Assembly (NCBI RefSeq): GCF_036245475.1
Contig: NZ_BTPM01000001.1
Span: forward strand, 62,001 to 126,000
DNA: 64,000 bases
From: Vibrio sp. 10N
GTDB taxonomy: Bacteria > Pseudomonadota > Gammaproteobacteria > Enterobacterales > Vibrionaceae
Reading direction: 5' to 3'
Shown: piece after piece, positions 1 through 8,229 of the stretch
Layout of the letters: each line of letters starts with the position of its first letter
How positions within the stretch are numbered: position 1 is the first letter of the stretch
Program-made: the position numbers and the translations under genes
Notes under the pieces: generated by a model
What the model was told of the DNA's origin: nothing
Databases searched by the model: none
Seen by the model: only the letters and a program-made list of their open reading frames with translations

Positions 1-479
1 CACCATCTGGAACCAACAATGTTGTTCATAGCTTTGTTCGTCTAAATGAAGGATAACTCCATTATCCTTGCGGAATTAACTTATTCAATTTAATTCACAT
101 GACGAGTATCAACATTTTCCTAATATCGATTTTTAGAACCAGATTTAATCAAAGTGCTCTTATGTAGGTTACTTAGATTATGTGTTTTTTTGTACTCAGG
201 TACTCATACTCGATAAAGTTACATCGATTCAACCGACCTTCACTAATCCTACCAAGAATCACTAAAGCCATGGAATGATGAAGTCTGTCTATCCATTTTA
301 CTGAATAGATATGTATCTAGGTTAGAACTTTGTTGATTAAGGCAACAATGGTAACTCAAGAGACACTGGTCCCAAACGTGCGAAACCTTTGGGATTAAGT
401 TCCTGCGTGTCCAACTGAATTGAATAGGTTAGTATGACTATCTGAAGACACTCCCATTAGCAAAGGGGGTGTCTTCAGA
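1..479. other. Non-coding AT-rich left edge
   Basis: No convincing coding frame, RNA gene or mobile-element end is visible in this stretch. It lies downstream of the leftward nuclease/ATPase pair and contains a strong inverted repeat at its right end, listed separately. It may be inside the island or reach its left junction; the sequence alone does not decide. Confidence 0.5.
442..478 (-). terminator. 14-bp inverted repeat, probable terminator of the SMC/DUF4297 operon
   Basis: CTGAAGACACTCCC at 442-455 pairs with GGGGGTGTCTTCAG at 465-478 around a nine-base loop. It begins 2 bases past the ATPase stop codon. There is no long T-run on either side, so termination efficiency is uncertain and a different role (for example a recombination or protein site) cannot be excluded. 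Confidence 0.55.
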
Positions 480-2132
480 TTATGATAGCACTGCTTGTTG
501 ATAAAGAGGCATTATCTCGTGATAAACCTGCTCATAAAGCTCAGTCTTTAACAGGCTGTATTTTTCAGTCATCGTGAGCGTTTTAAACTCATTTGTCTCC
601 CTTTCTAATGAAACAGAGCCGATTATTAGCTGGCTATTAGTTGATAGGCCATCAATACATAAATCGAATAGCTTTTTCGTTGTGCGCGGATCAGGATCTT
701 GTTGTTTAGGTGAGTCAATTACCACTGGAAGCATAGGACTAGTCGATTTGTCCTCGATTGTTTTGAGAAGAGCATAGTGATATGCCAATATTGCTCTTGG
801 AGCACGGCTGCCTGTTTCGCTCTTGGAAATCGGACCATATTGAAGAATAGTCCCAACTTTGGGATCTTTGATACCTAACTCAGTTTGCGCAAACTTCAAT
901 GACTCTTTAAACCTATCATTGATTTCTTTTGCTCGTTTCTTGTCTTCGAACTTTGCTAAGTCTTCTGAAAGCTGAGTTCTAGCAACATCCAATTCACCTA
1001 TTTTTTTCAGCAGTTCATTAATCTGCTCATCGAACGTTACCTCAACCTGCTTACTTGCCTGAGACTTAATAACATCCTGAAGAGACAACTGTTCTTTGAC
1101 TTCCTGAAGCATGTCTTTGAGTTCAGAGCTTAGCCTTTTGGCATTCTTTAAATCTTCTTTTATTTTCGTAACTTGCTCATCATATGCACATTTTTGCTCA
1201 TACAACTCTGGTATGATTTGCAATAACTTGTCTCTGTTCTCTAGAACCAAATATCTCGCTTCAATGTCTGTTGATGGCGGCAAAGAATCGATATCATTTT
1301 CGTCGAGCTGTCTTTTTGACTCCTCGATTTCTGCTACTAATTCATCCCGCAGAGACAATACTTCTATGAGCTTAATTCTGTATTCTGTCTCTTCTTTATG
1401 TAGATCTTGGCACTTGTGAAGAAAACGCTCCAGCAGCTCTTCATAATATTGCACGTCAACATCAAAAAGCACTCTCCCAAATGACTCTTCGAATCGCTTT
1501 TTAGCTGCCTCTAGAGCTTTTAAAGTCGCGCGAATTTCAACAAGATCGATATCAATTAAATTGATCTTTCCTTGCAAAGTGTAATATTCCTTGGGCTTTA
1601 CACCAGCATGAAAATTCAAGATGTTATTTTGCCAGTCCTTATACATTGCCAAGCTGGTGAATGAATCTAGAACTTTTCCCCAACCGTTATCTTGATCAAT
1701 ATAGTAAGGGAGATAGAGACTTGCTGGTTGTGCTTGCCCCTGAACCAAGTTGCTTTTTGTCACAAGCTCCAAATTGAATCCAAAGATATCACGTACAGTT
1801 AATGCTATATCTGTGCGAGAACTAGAGGTCACTAAGTGATGCTCTTGGCCTTCTGTTATATCGAAAATGGAAATCCGTTTTTCGTGGCGAAGGAAAGCGT
1901 AATCACGGTTATTGACACAAATAACAACTTTCGAAACAAAGTCATCTTCTTTCCACTTTTTGTCCAGTCGAACATCAGCACCTAATGTATGATATAGACT
2001 CTTAATAAAGCTAGATTTACCTGTATCGTTCTCACCAGTAATAATATTTATGTCAGGAGAGAACTTGAAAGAGAATCCTTTCTTATCGCGAAGAGATAGT
2101 ATATGGGCACTTTTGAAGTAGATGCTTTTCAT
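480..2132 (-). CDS. SMC/RecF-like ATPase of a putative defence pair
   Basis: A 550-residue AAA/ABC-type ATPase. The N-terminus carries a P-loop GENDTGKSS at about residues 33-41. A long charged coiled-coil region follows (about 190-420). A C-terminal ATPase half holds SETGSRAP near residue 440, in the position of an ABC signature, and the Walker-B-like LPVVIDSP at about 468-475. This resembles SMC-like proteins with a DUF3732-type C-terminus. The start codon overlaps the stop of the DUF4297 gene by one base, so the two are translationally coupled. SMC-like ATPase plus nuclease pairs occur in Lamassu and ABC-three-component defence systems. Sensing of foreign DNA by the ATPase is inferred from those families; no third component is seen. 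Confidence 0.8.
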   Translation of the reverse strand: MKSIYFKSAHILSLRDKKGFSFKFSPDINIITGENDTGKSSFIKSLYHTLGADVRLDKKWKEDDFVSKVVICVNNRDYAFLRHEKRISIFDITEGQEHHLVTSSSRTDIALTVRDIFGFNLELVTKSNLVQGQAQPASLYLPYYIDQDNGWGKVLDSFTSLAMYKDWQNNILNFHAGVKPKEYYTLQGKINLIDIDLVEIRATLKALEAAKKRFEESFGRVLFDVDVQYYEELLERFLHKCQDLHKEETEYRIKLIEVLSLRDELVAEIEESKRQLDENDIDSLPPSTDIEARYLVLENRDKLLQIIPELYEQKCAYDEQVTKIKEDLKNAKRLSSELKDMLQEVKEQLSLQDVIKSQASKQVEVTFDEQINELLKKIGELDVARTQLSEDLAKFEDKKRAKEINDRFKESLKFAQTELGIKDPKVGTILQYGPISKSETGSRAPRAILAYHYALLKTIEDKSTSPMLPVVIDSPKQQDPDPRTTKKLFDLCIDGLSTNSQLIIGSVSLERETNEFKTLTMTEKYSLLKTELYEQVYHEIMPLYQQAVLS

Positions 2133-3217
2133 TATTCACCTCCCTCAAAAAGCTTCTGGATCACTGAGTAAACAACGATACATTCTTTCTTCCCTGACTT
2201 TAGAGTCAATGCATAATCTGGACAAAGCGCATCAATTTTGTGCATAGTTTCAGTTACGTATAATTTCAAATCCGAGTGGACACTCACCTCATCATAAAGG
2301 CTTACTGCATATTCTAGATACACGGTCGATGGATTTTTTGTGTTTTGGTTAAGCTCGATGCAAACTTGTGAGAATGTGGCTTGCAGTATAATGAGTTGGA
2401 GCGATGTTTTGCCAAGATCATTGAACAGGGGGCTCGCTTTGTCCCAATCAGGCTTTAAACTATTACTTACATTCAATGAATCAAGCACATTGTTCAGCGC
2501 TTCTGATGAGAAACCTTTTCGAGAGATAAGATCGGAAAAATCAATAATATCTGCGGATTTTACCTTGGATTTGTCTCGACATGCCTGTTCTAGCAAGGAC
2601 GCTAATGCATTGACACTCAAGTTAGTGCTATCGCCAAACTTCTTGCTAAGGAAATCGCATAGCTTACCTTTTAGGTGTGTAATGTGGTCATCTAAGCTTA
2701 ATGAGGATTGAACAAATCGCATAACCGAAAGATCGATACTGGAGTCATCAAGCTCAACTTGCTCTTTGATTGCTTTCTTAAAGCTTATCTGATGCTCTTC
2801 TTTAACTTCATTTGCACCAAAACAAGACTTACCACCATTTTCTTCACACAGATTGAAAGAGGCATTAGTTACAAACAGTAGCTTGGGTGAATATTCGGCG
2901 AAGCTCTTATGATGAATAAATAGCTTACCGATAATCGATACGGGTTTCTTCTTAGTGCCGCTACTCAGAGTGGACACGGTCCAGTGTTTCTCTCTTGTTT
3001 TCACTTGAGCAAATGTAAGGTCTGTTGGGGAAACTTCGTCATCAAGAATAAGAACATCATCATGATATTCGAAAATAAACACATAGTTCTTTTCATCCAG
3101 TTCATATTCGAGCATTTGAGACAATGCCCAACAAGTTTGATAGTCAAACCCACGTTGAGCAATCTCACCGCCTCTTTCAGATTGCGGAATACTAACCAAA
3201 GCTTCAGCTAAACCCAT
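2132..3217 (-). CDS. DUF4297 (Cap4-type) PD-(D/E)XK nuclease-domain protein
   Basis: A 361-residue protein. Its N-terminus has the DUF4297 pattern: RGFDYQ at about residues 22-27, an acidic stretch with E50 and D53/D54, then FAQVKTR at about 69-75. The QVK is the Q-x-K end of the nuclease motif. DUF4297 domains act as dsDNA endonucleases in Cap4 and as effector domains in Lamassu-type LmuA/DdmA proteins. The remaining ~230 residues are mostly helical with no recognised motif and probably bind the ATPase encoded next. Start ATG at 3217 has a GGGAG ribosome site. The likely role is as DNA-degrading effector of an abortive or anti-plasmid defence system; that is inference from domain pairing. 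Confidence 0.78.
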   Translation of the reverse strand: MGLAEALVSIPQSERGGEIAQRGFDYQTCWALSQMLEYELDEKNYVFIFEYHDDVLILDDEVSPTDLTFAQVKTREKHWTVSTLSSGTKKKPVSIIGKLFIHHKSFAEYSPKLLFVTNASFNLCEENGGKSCFGANEVKEEHQISFKKAIKEQVELDDSSIDLSVMRFVQSSLSLDDHITHLKGKLCDFLSKKFGDSTNLSVNALASLLEQACRDKSKVKSADIIDFSDLISRKGFSSEALNNVLDSLNVSNSLKPDWDKASPLFNDLGKTSLQLIILQATFSQVCIELNQNTKNPSTVYLEYAVSLYDEVSVHSDLKLYVTETMHKIDALCPDYALTLKSGKKECIVVYSVIQKLFEGGE

Positions 3218-3452
3218 ATACTCCCTTACGTTTAGTTCAATAGACTCACGTAATCACATCATTAATTCGATTGAATGCAAATAGTAGCATTAGCATGAAC
3301 TATTAGGTAACAAATTCTGATAGTTAGAATGTGTGAACTGCATCAAAGAAACAGGAAAGCTAAGTAAAGTACTGTCCGTTAGCAACTATTGCTTATGTTT
3401 CAACATCCTCAATTGTCAGTGCCTTGCAGACAAAATTCAGCTCAAAAATCAA

Positions 3453-3474
3453 CTGTAACGTAGGTGCGTTACAG
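3453..3474. repeat. 8-bp perfect inverted repeat, possible terminator or operator
   Basis: CTGTAACG (3453-3460) and CGTTACAG (3467-3474) flank a six-base loop, just past the stop codon of the 61-residue gene and 236 bases before the DUF4297 start. On the minus strand it is followed by TTGATTTTTG, so it could end transcription of the small gene; it could equally be an operator for the defence pair. Confidence 0.4.
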
Positions 3475-3480
3475 TCGAGA

Positions 3481-3666
3481 CTAATCAAAGTCCGGTAAAT
3501 TTTTTACCGACAGTCTAGGTAGATTTTCTTTTTTGATCAACCTAGAACGAAGACAGCGCCTGTCCACCTCGTAAGTCCCGTTTTCGCGAGTCTCGAACAA
3601 ACGCTTATAATGCCTCTTCTGCGATTCACGCTTTTGCCTCAAGATTGCGTCAAAGTCATCCCTCAT
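3481..3666 (-). CDS. Small basic hypothetical protein (61 aa)
   Basis: Not recognised. A 61-residue, strongly charged protein rich in Arg and Lys. It starts at an ATG preceded by GAGAGG in the transcript. It lies between the MbcA/ParS-domain gene and the DUF4297 nuclease gene, on the same strand as both. It could be a DNA- or RNA-binding accessory protein, but nothing in the sequence shows this. Size and composition make a spurious frame possible; the good ribosome site and strand consistency favour a real gene. Confidence 0.45.
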   Translation of the reverse strand: MRDDFDAILRQKRESQKRHYKRLFETRENGTYEVDRRCLRSRLIKKENLPRLSVKNLPDFD

Positions 3667-3737
3667 TGTGCCTCTCCACTACTTAATTACTAGACGTAGA
3701 ATCTGCATAATGTCGATTTTATGTTTAGCAGATTACC

Positions 3738-4160
3738 CTACGCAGCAAAACCGAGTTTCATCCTCGTGATAATATCGTTAACCAGACTTATACCCATAGC
3801 TGTATCGCATATGGCTAGCGGTGGCATATTTCCTAGGGTCAGGTTTGGGCGATTTAACCAACGATTACGTTTCTCAATATCGCCAAAATAATCGTCGCAT
3901 AGAATTACCAGATTGGAGATCATCAGAATACGCTCGCTAGATGATGAACTAAGTCTGATGTTGCGCTTTTTCGCTAACTGAACCTCACTCAGACGCAGGC
4001 CAATAAGACTGGCGTAATCCTGACGAGTAACGCCCAATAGCTCCGTACCCCTTTCAAAAAAAATAACAGGGAGACCATCTCTAATTACCTCAACTACCTG
4101 ATACACTGTATCAGCACTACTTTCTTCCCCACCTAGCCTCTGATATGCTACTGTAAGCAT
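3738..4160 (-). CDS. Antitoxin-like protein with MbcA/ParS/Xre toxin-binding domain (DUF2384)
   Basis: A 140-residue protein with the two-part layout of Xre/MbcA/ParS antitoxins. A short HTH-like part (GVTRQDYASLIGLRLSEVQ, about residues 43-61) is followed by the toxin-binding domain. In that domain FGDIEKRNRWLNRPN (about 92-106), GNMPPLA and a final helix of the NDIITRMKLG type match the family pattern (F-G-x-x-x-x-A-x-x-W-L ... G-x-x-P). ParS antitoxins normally neutralise RES-domain ADP-ribosyltransferase toxins or MbcT. No RES-domain gene is nearby. It overlaps the upstream 68-residue gene by 13 bases, so the pair is one transcriptional and translational unit. It may stabilise the island. 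Confidence 0.7.
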   Translation of the reverse strand: MLTVAYQRLGGEESSADTVYQVVEVIRDGLPVIFFERGTELLGVTRQDYASLIGLRLSEVQLAKKRNIRLSSSSSERILMISNLVILCDDYFGDIEKRNRWLNRPNLTLGNMPPLAICDTAMGISLVNDIITRMKLGFAA

Positions 4161-4354
4161 TGGTTGCTCATTCCGTCTTCGATCGCCTCTAGGGTGTCGA
4201 TATCGACAACTACACCCTCTACAAGAGCTCTTACCTCATCAATCTCAGCCTGTGTCGGGTAATACAATTTCTCTGGGTGTGCATCGATGTCCGCTGCCAA
4301 TAGATCTAACATATCTGATTCCACACGCTCTCTCAGACTAACTGCTTTCGCCAT
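4148..4354 (-). CDS. Small acidic protein coupled to the ParS-like gene
   Basis: A 68-residue acidic, helical protein, not recognised. It starts at an ATG with GAGGA six bases upstream, and its 3' end overlaps the ParS-like gene by 13 bases. The overlap shows a functional pair. In a classical toxin-antitoxin unit one would expect a RES toxin of about 150 residues, and this protein is much smaller and acidic. It might be an accessory antitoxin, a regulator or an unusual toxin. No catalytic motif is visible. Confidence 0.55.
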   Translation of the reverse strand: MAKAVSLRERVESDMLDLLAADIDAHPEKLYYPTQAEIDEVRALVEGVVVDIDTLEAIEDGMSNQCLQ

Positions 4355-4652
4355 GATGTATCCTCACCGTTACCTCTATAAAGAATATACAGAGCTAGCA
4401 GATTCCTGTTTTGAAGAGAACTGTTTATTCGAAGTCTGGTTTACACCATTTGAAAGCAATGGCAACGAGAAACAAGGTAAGCTGGGTGCAGTCCCACCCA
4501 GCACAGTAGATTGAGTGTTGCACAACCCAACCAGAGTTTGAGATTCTAGAAAACCCACCGATTCGCTAGATTTCGGTAGCCACGCTTCCGATATAGGTTG
4601 TGAGACATAAAAAAACAACCATTGAATATCTAGCTATATAAGCAAATCTTAG

Positions 4653-4865
4653 TCACGAATCTATCTTGATATAACCTTGCTCAACCGCACTACAGAACTC
4701 CAACCAATCCTGACTATAAATATAGATAGGATGACTAATAGTTTTACCTATCATAAATCTATCCAGTGCTCTATTGATATTGAGAGGTAATTCACTCGGG
4801 TCGACAACCGGAAATGGCGAGCCTTGTAATTCAAATGGCACCAAATCTGGGAGTGGAACTTTCAT
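4653..4865 (-). CDS. Small hypothetical island protein (about 70 aa)
   Basis: Not recognised. The frame can be read from a GTG at 4925 (90 residues), but an ATG at 4865 has a clear GAGG seven to eight bases upstream, so the shorter form is preferred. The product is mildly acidic with a hydrophobic, aromatic C-terminal third. About 290 bases of apparently non-coding DNA separate it from the antitoxin-like pair. No partner gene overlaps it. Confidence 0.4.
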   Translation of the reverse strand: MKVPLPDLVPFELQGSPFPVVDPSELPLNINRALDRFMIGKTISHPIYIYSQDWLEFCSAVEQGYIKIDS

Positions 4866-5165
4866 ACCGGCAACCTCTATTATATATCTATGAGCATGTT
4901 GAACCATATGGCAAGTCCACCACACCCGTTAATTAAAGCAAAATTCCTAGCAGTGTTATTTTATAGATTTTCAACATAGAAAGAGACCATGTATCTAATA
5001 ATTATTTCTATCTAGCACACAGTACAAATAGCACACTCTCACCAGCAAAATAATCATTAGAAAATTAACAACTTAAAAGTATACAACTAGTTCGGAATAA
5101 ATTCACACTCTAGAATGGATATAAATACCACCCAAAAACAGATACTATCTCATAACCAGTAAGCA

Positions 5166-6191
5166 CTAATTTAAAATAGTATATTCTAAGTAACTTTTCC
5201 CTCCTAGAAAGTCCTTCACGGTCATTGAAACTTTCGCTCTTACGTACCAACCACCTACCATCTTTGTTTTGTAGGGTTTCCCTTTTGTCCAACCATTATA
5301 ATAAGATAGAACCTTAGGTAAATAATGTTCATGTCCATCACGACCAACTAGAGGCGTATGGAACTCCGCTGGTTTAGTCGGATTTTTATTCTTGGTACTA
5401 GCATAGTGCAGTAGGTCAATCCGATACTGGCTCATCATCTGTATAGCATCCATATAACCTTTTGTTGTCGATCCTAAATCGTTGTTGTAGTCAGACCAAA
5501 AACTGAGAGCCCTGTCACCATCACGCAATACCGACAAGAGCATACCAGCTAATATAACTGTAGGGAATTTTGCCTCTAAAAACTTTGTAGGATGTCGTTC
5601 GATTTTCTTTAGTGCATTAAAAGCCAACGGGTGCTTATCCATGAGGCCATACAACTCTGAAACATCAATGTTAACCCCACTATTGAAGGCTATCTCAAAT
5701 GCGGTTTTTAGGTTTGAATTCTTCAAAATGCTCTGTTTTGGTAGGTGCCCTAAGTATTTTCTCATCATTCCGCAAACAATATCAGAACAAGTTTTATGCG
5801 CTCCACTAGAATCCGCTGAATCATATAGATCACTAATTTTTACTATATCTTCCTCAAGAATAACCATTAACATTATCTTTTCTGGCAGCTGTATCTTTTT
5901 CATTATGTCTAGATATTCTCTTGTATGTCCGTCTATTAACTCAAGCATATCTAGTTGTGCCATCTCAAATAGCAACTCTTCTGTAATTTCGTCTTTTGAG
6001 ACACCAGAATGATTTTTCAAAACCACTAAAAATACATTCCAAGAAGGAACAAAATTATTCTTCTTTATAAAAGAATAGAGTTTTTTCGAACGTTTTTCCG
6101 TATCTCTCTGAACATTACATGTCATGCAGAGCTCAATAATATCTTTAGATACCATTATTGGAATTGGTAGATTAGGTCTAAACTTAATCAC
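5166..6191 (-). CDS. ParB/DGQHR-fold-like protein of unknown function
   Basis: About 341 residues from a GTG at 6191 that has GAGGA eight bases upstream; a TTG at 6251 would add 20 residues. The N-terminal third looks like a ParB/Srx or DGQHR fold. It has a basic strand-helix start, then LELIDGHTREYL with DGHTR at about residues 87-91 of the shorter form, then hydrophobic strands and a LYDSADSSGAHKT stretch, like the residues after the DG(Q/H)HR box. The C-terminal half is helical with no recognised motif. Homologues of this fold include ParB CTPases and DGQHR proteins such as DndB, a regulator of DNA modification. The specific activity here is unknown. It sits alone with AT-rich DNA on both sides, as expected for island cargo. 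Confidence 0.55.
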   Translation of the reverse strand: MIKFRPNLPIPIMVSKDIIELCMTCNVQRDTEKRSKKLYSFIKKNNFVPSWNVFLVVLKNHSGVSKDEITEELLFEMAQLDMLELIDGHTREYLDIMKKIQLPEKIMLMVILEEDIVKISDLYDSADSSGAHKTCSDIVCGMMRKYLGHLPKQSILKNSNLKTAFEIAFNSGVNIDVSELYGLMDKHPLAFNALKKIERHPTKFLEAKFPTVILAGMLLSVLRDGDRALSFWSDYNNDLGSTTKGYMDAIQMMSQYRIDLLHYASTKNKNPTKPAEFHTPLVGRDGHEHYLPKVLSYYNGWTKGKPYKTKMVGGWYVRAKVSMTVKDFLGGKSYLEYTILN

Positions 6192-6577
6192 TAAAATTAT
6201 CCTCACTTTCTGGTTCGGAAGAATACTATCCCCATTCAAAAAAAAGACCAATATAAAATAAGTTTCTGATTATCTTGACATTAATTACAAACATGGTATT
6301 AATAAAAAGTAGAAACGCTAAAATTAATTCTTTTATTAGCTTTTTATTTCAAATATTTAGCATTACGAAACAGTAAATAAAAAACAGTTGACATAACATA
6401 TTGTTAACAACTAGAAATAAAGGTATTTTTTCAAAAAAACAAACTGATTGAACACTTTCTGTTCAATTTTAAAGTTCAATTTTCGAAAAATAGGCTGTGT
6501 TATCAACTAAATGATGCAGAGGGATTAGCAATACACTCAGAGGCTTCACGATGATGATAGGTCGGTTGCAGCTAATC
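6192..6577. other. AT-rich non-coding spacer
   Basis: About 390 bases with long A/T runs and no plausible coding frame. It lies upstream of the ParB-like gene and downstream of the short recombinase gene, both leftward, and presumably carries the promoter of the former. Several short repeats of the TTCAATTTT type occur near 6460-6490. No RNA gene is recognised. Confidence 0.5.
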
Positions 6578-7486
6578 TCACGATGCTTTTTCAATATCAG
6601 ATTGGAAGGCTTCCAGTAAGAGCCTAACCTCTCGCAACGCTACGGTAGGTGTTAACTCTTTTCTAGCTATCTGCTCTTGTAAAAAATCTACCTTACGTTT
6701 AGCAAGTACAACACTCGACCTGAGTGAAACTGCATTGTAAACCTCTGTATACCCGTGAATATCTGCAAAAGCTAAATCAATGTAGGTATCCAAAGAACTA
6801 AGCATTGTGTGGCCTGTCCACTGCTGAAGCTGCATCTTAAACGTCTGTGTATGCAGTAAATGCTTACGAAAATCATCTTTGTCGTTTACTTCTTGGGTGG
6901 TAGATATAAGTTCTTTTAGCTTGTCGGTAATGAATGCGTGTCTCCACAGGTGTGGATGCACTTCCCCTCTGATGCCAAGCTTTTTTTTCCATAGATTCAT
7001 ATACGTTGTCCATGAGCTGGCGGACAAGGGTTCACCAGTGGTTAAAGAGACAAAAAGGTAGTTATGCTGAGTTTTTTTTCTCTTCATCACTTTCTTACGG
7101 ACTTTAATGTAGTCCGCAATCATTGATAGTAATACATGCGGTACGGGAATCACTCGCGTTGTTTTATCGTCCTTACGCTTCAAAGTGGTAAGAGTGAGCA
7201 TACCTGTGCGTCTTGCATTTTCATAATCGGTGACTTTAATCAAATGAAGCTCTGTCACACGAGCACCTAATTGCTCCATAGCTGTATATAAAGCCATGTC
7301 CCGTCGGCGTTTATCTTTACCTTTCTGAGTTTTTATATACTCCCACACACGTAGGGCATAATCTTCCGATACAGGATGTCGTTTCCTTACCTCATTCTTG
7401 GAAGGTATAGCGTTATGAGTAATCTTAACACCCTCAATAACCCCTTTGACCCCCTCCTGCCTACGCTTATAATGCTCTTCCCTCAA
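6578..7486 (-). CDS. Short tyrosine recombinase/integrase
   Basis: A 302-residue protein with all the catalytic landmarks of tyrosine recombinases. The first Arg is in GARVTEL (about residue 75), followed by the HPHLWRH box with HxxR, the GHT histidine in QQWTGHTML, and the nucleophile tyrosine in LDTYIDL. Only about 40 residues precede the catalytic domain, so the usual N-terminal SAM-like core-binding domain is missing or very reduced. The frame opens at a TTG close after an in-frame stop. It is not part of the four-gene recombinase operon, which ends about 280 bases upstream. It may be an accessory recombinase or an N-terminally truncated integrase from another element. Confidence 0.75.
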   Translation of the reverse strand: MREEHYKRRQEGVKGVIEGVKITHNAIPSKNEVRKRHPVSEDYALRVWEYIKTQKGKDKRRRDMALYTAMEQLGARVTELHLIKVTDYENARRTGMLTLTTLKRKDDKTTRVIPVPHVLLSMIADYIKVRKKVMKRKKTQHNYLFVSLTTGEPLSASSWTTYMNLWKKKLGIRGEVHPHLWRHAFITDKLKELISTTQEVNDKDDFRKHLLHTQTFKMQLQQWTGHTMLSSLDTYIDLAFADIHGYTEVYNAVSLRSSVVLAKRKVDFLQEQIARKELTPTVALREVRLLLEAFQSDIEKAS

Positions 7487-7764
7487 TTGAATTAGTCAAC
7501 GTAGTCACCACCCTGATCATTGTCAATATAAATAACTAGTTTTTTGATCAAAAAATCTTTACATTTCAAGTGCATAGTGCCACGATTGACATCATTTGGT
7601 ATTGGGATTACGAACATCTTAAAAAAAAACAGGTATATGCTTTGATAGAGGTCATGCAGGAGGTGCTGTCAAAGCCATAGTGAAAGCGGAGGTTATGGGG
7701 GATTAATCCATTGAAGAAATAAAAGCATACCCACTTTAACCTTAACAAGTGGGTATAAGTCAGC

Positions 7765-8229
7765 TTACTTGATGGAAACTATTTTGTTTCGCTTTAATTC
7801 TGTTAGTTCTGTTTTCAGACTAGCATTTTCATACTCTAACTCATCAATACGAGCTAATGCATGAACCAGCTTGTCATTAAGGTGGTGTTGGGCTGCTACA
7901 AACAAAGCTAACTTCTCTTTTTCAGACTCGTACTTTGCCTTGAAGTTTTGCTTAATCCGCTTTTGCTCATTGAGTTTGGTGCGTACCGTCTGTATCTCTG
8001 GTTGGACGGTTTCACCTTTGCCTTCTGCAATATCAGCTTTGGTTTGTTTAACCTTGTCTACAAACTCAGGATAGTAATAGCCGCTTCCATTACCCAAGTT
8101 AGCCTCTTCCTCAACAGCGCGTACACTCAGTTTGCGGTGGATAGGGATACGTTTGGGCTTTCCTTGCCTAATGCGTTCTAGGGCTGCCTCTAATTTTAGG
8201 AGTGTGTTCTCGCTCTTGCTCTTGCTCAT
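7765..8229 (-). CDS. Small coiled-coil protein of the Gamma-Mobile-Trio recombinase operon
   Basis: A 154-residue, charged, mostly helical protein with a clear C-terminal coiled coil (about residues 75-150). It overlaps the preceding recombinase-like gene by four bases (ATGA), so it is the last gene of a translationally coupled operon. Its place and shape resemble TnpC of Tn554-type elements, where a small coiled-coil protein assists two tyrosine recombinases. It also fits the small conserved VPA1267-type gene that accompanies GMT modules in Vibrio. The name is from memory of that layout, not a search. A DNA-binding or orientation role is inferred. Confidence 0.65.
   Translation of the reverse strand: MSKSKSENTLLKLEAALERIRQGKPKRIPIHRKLSVRAVEEEANLGNGSGYYYPEFVDKVKQTKADIAEGKGETVQPEIQTVRTKLNEQKRIKQNFKAKYESEKEKLALFVAAQHHLNDKLVHALARIDELEYENASLKTELTELKRNKIVSIK

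Noticed and set aside
4376..4618. An open frame of about 80 residues between the antitoxin-like pair and the small 70-aa gene
   Set aside because: Ser-rich, without ribosome site; composition looks like random translation of AT-rich DNA.
7541..7706. A pair of short overlapping frames joined at an A9 run (products like IWYWDYEHLKKK and ICFDRGHAGGAV) in the spacer before the recombinase operon end
   Set aside because: The frames are short, have no ribosome site or family resemblance, and would need a frameshift at the A-run; they may be a decayed gene, but this cannot be supported.
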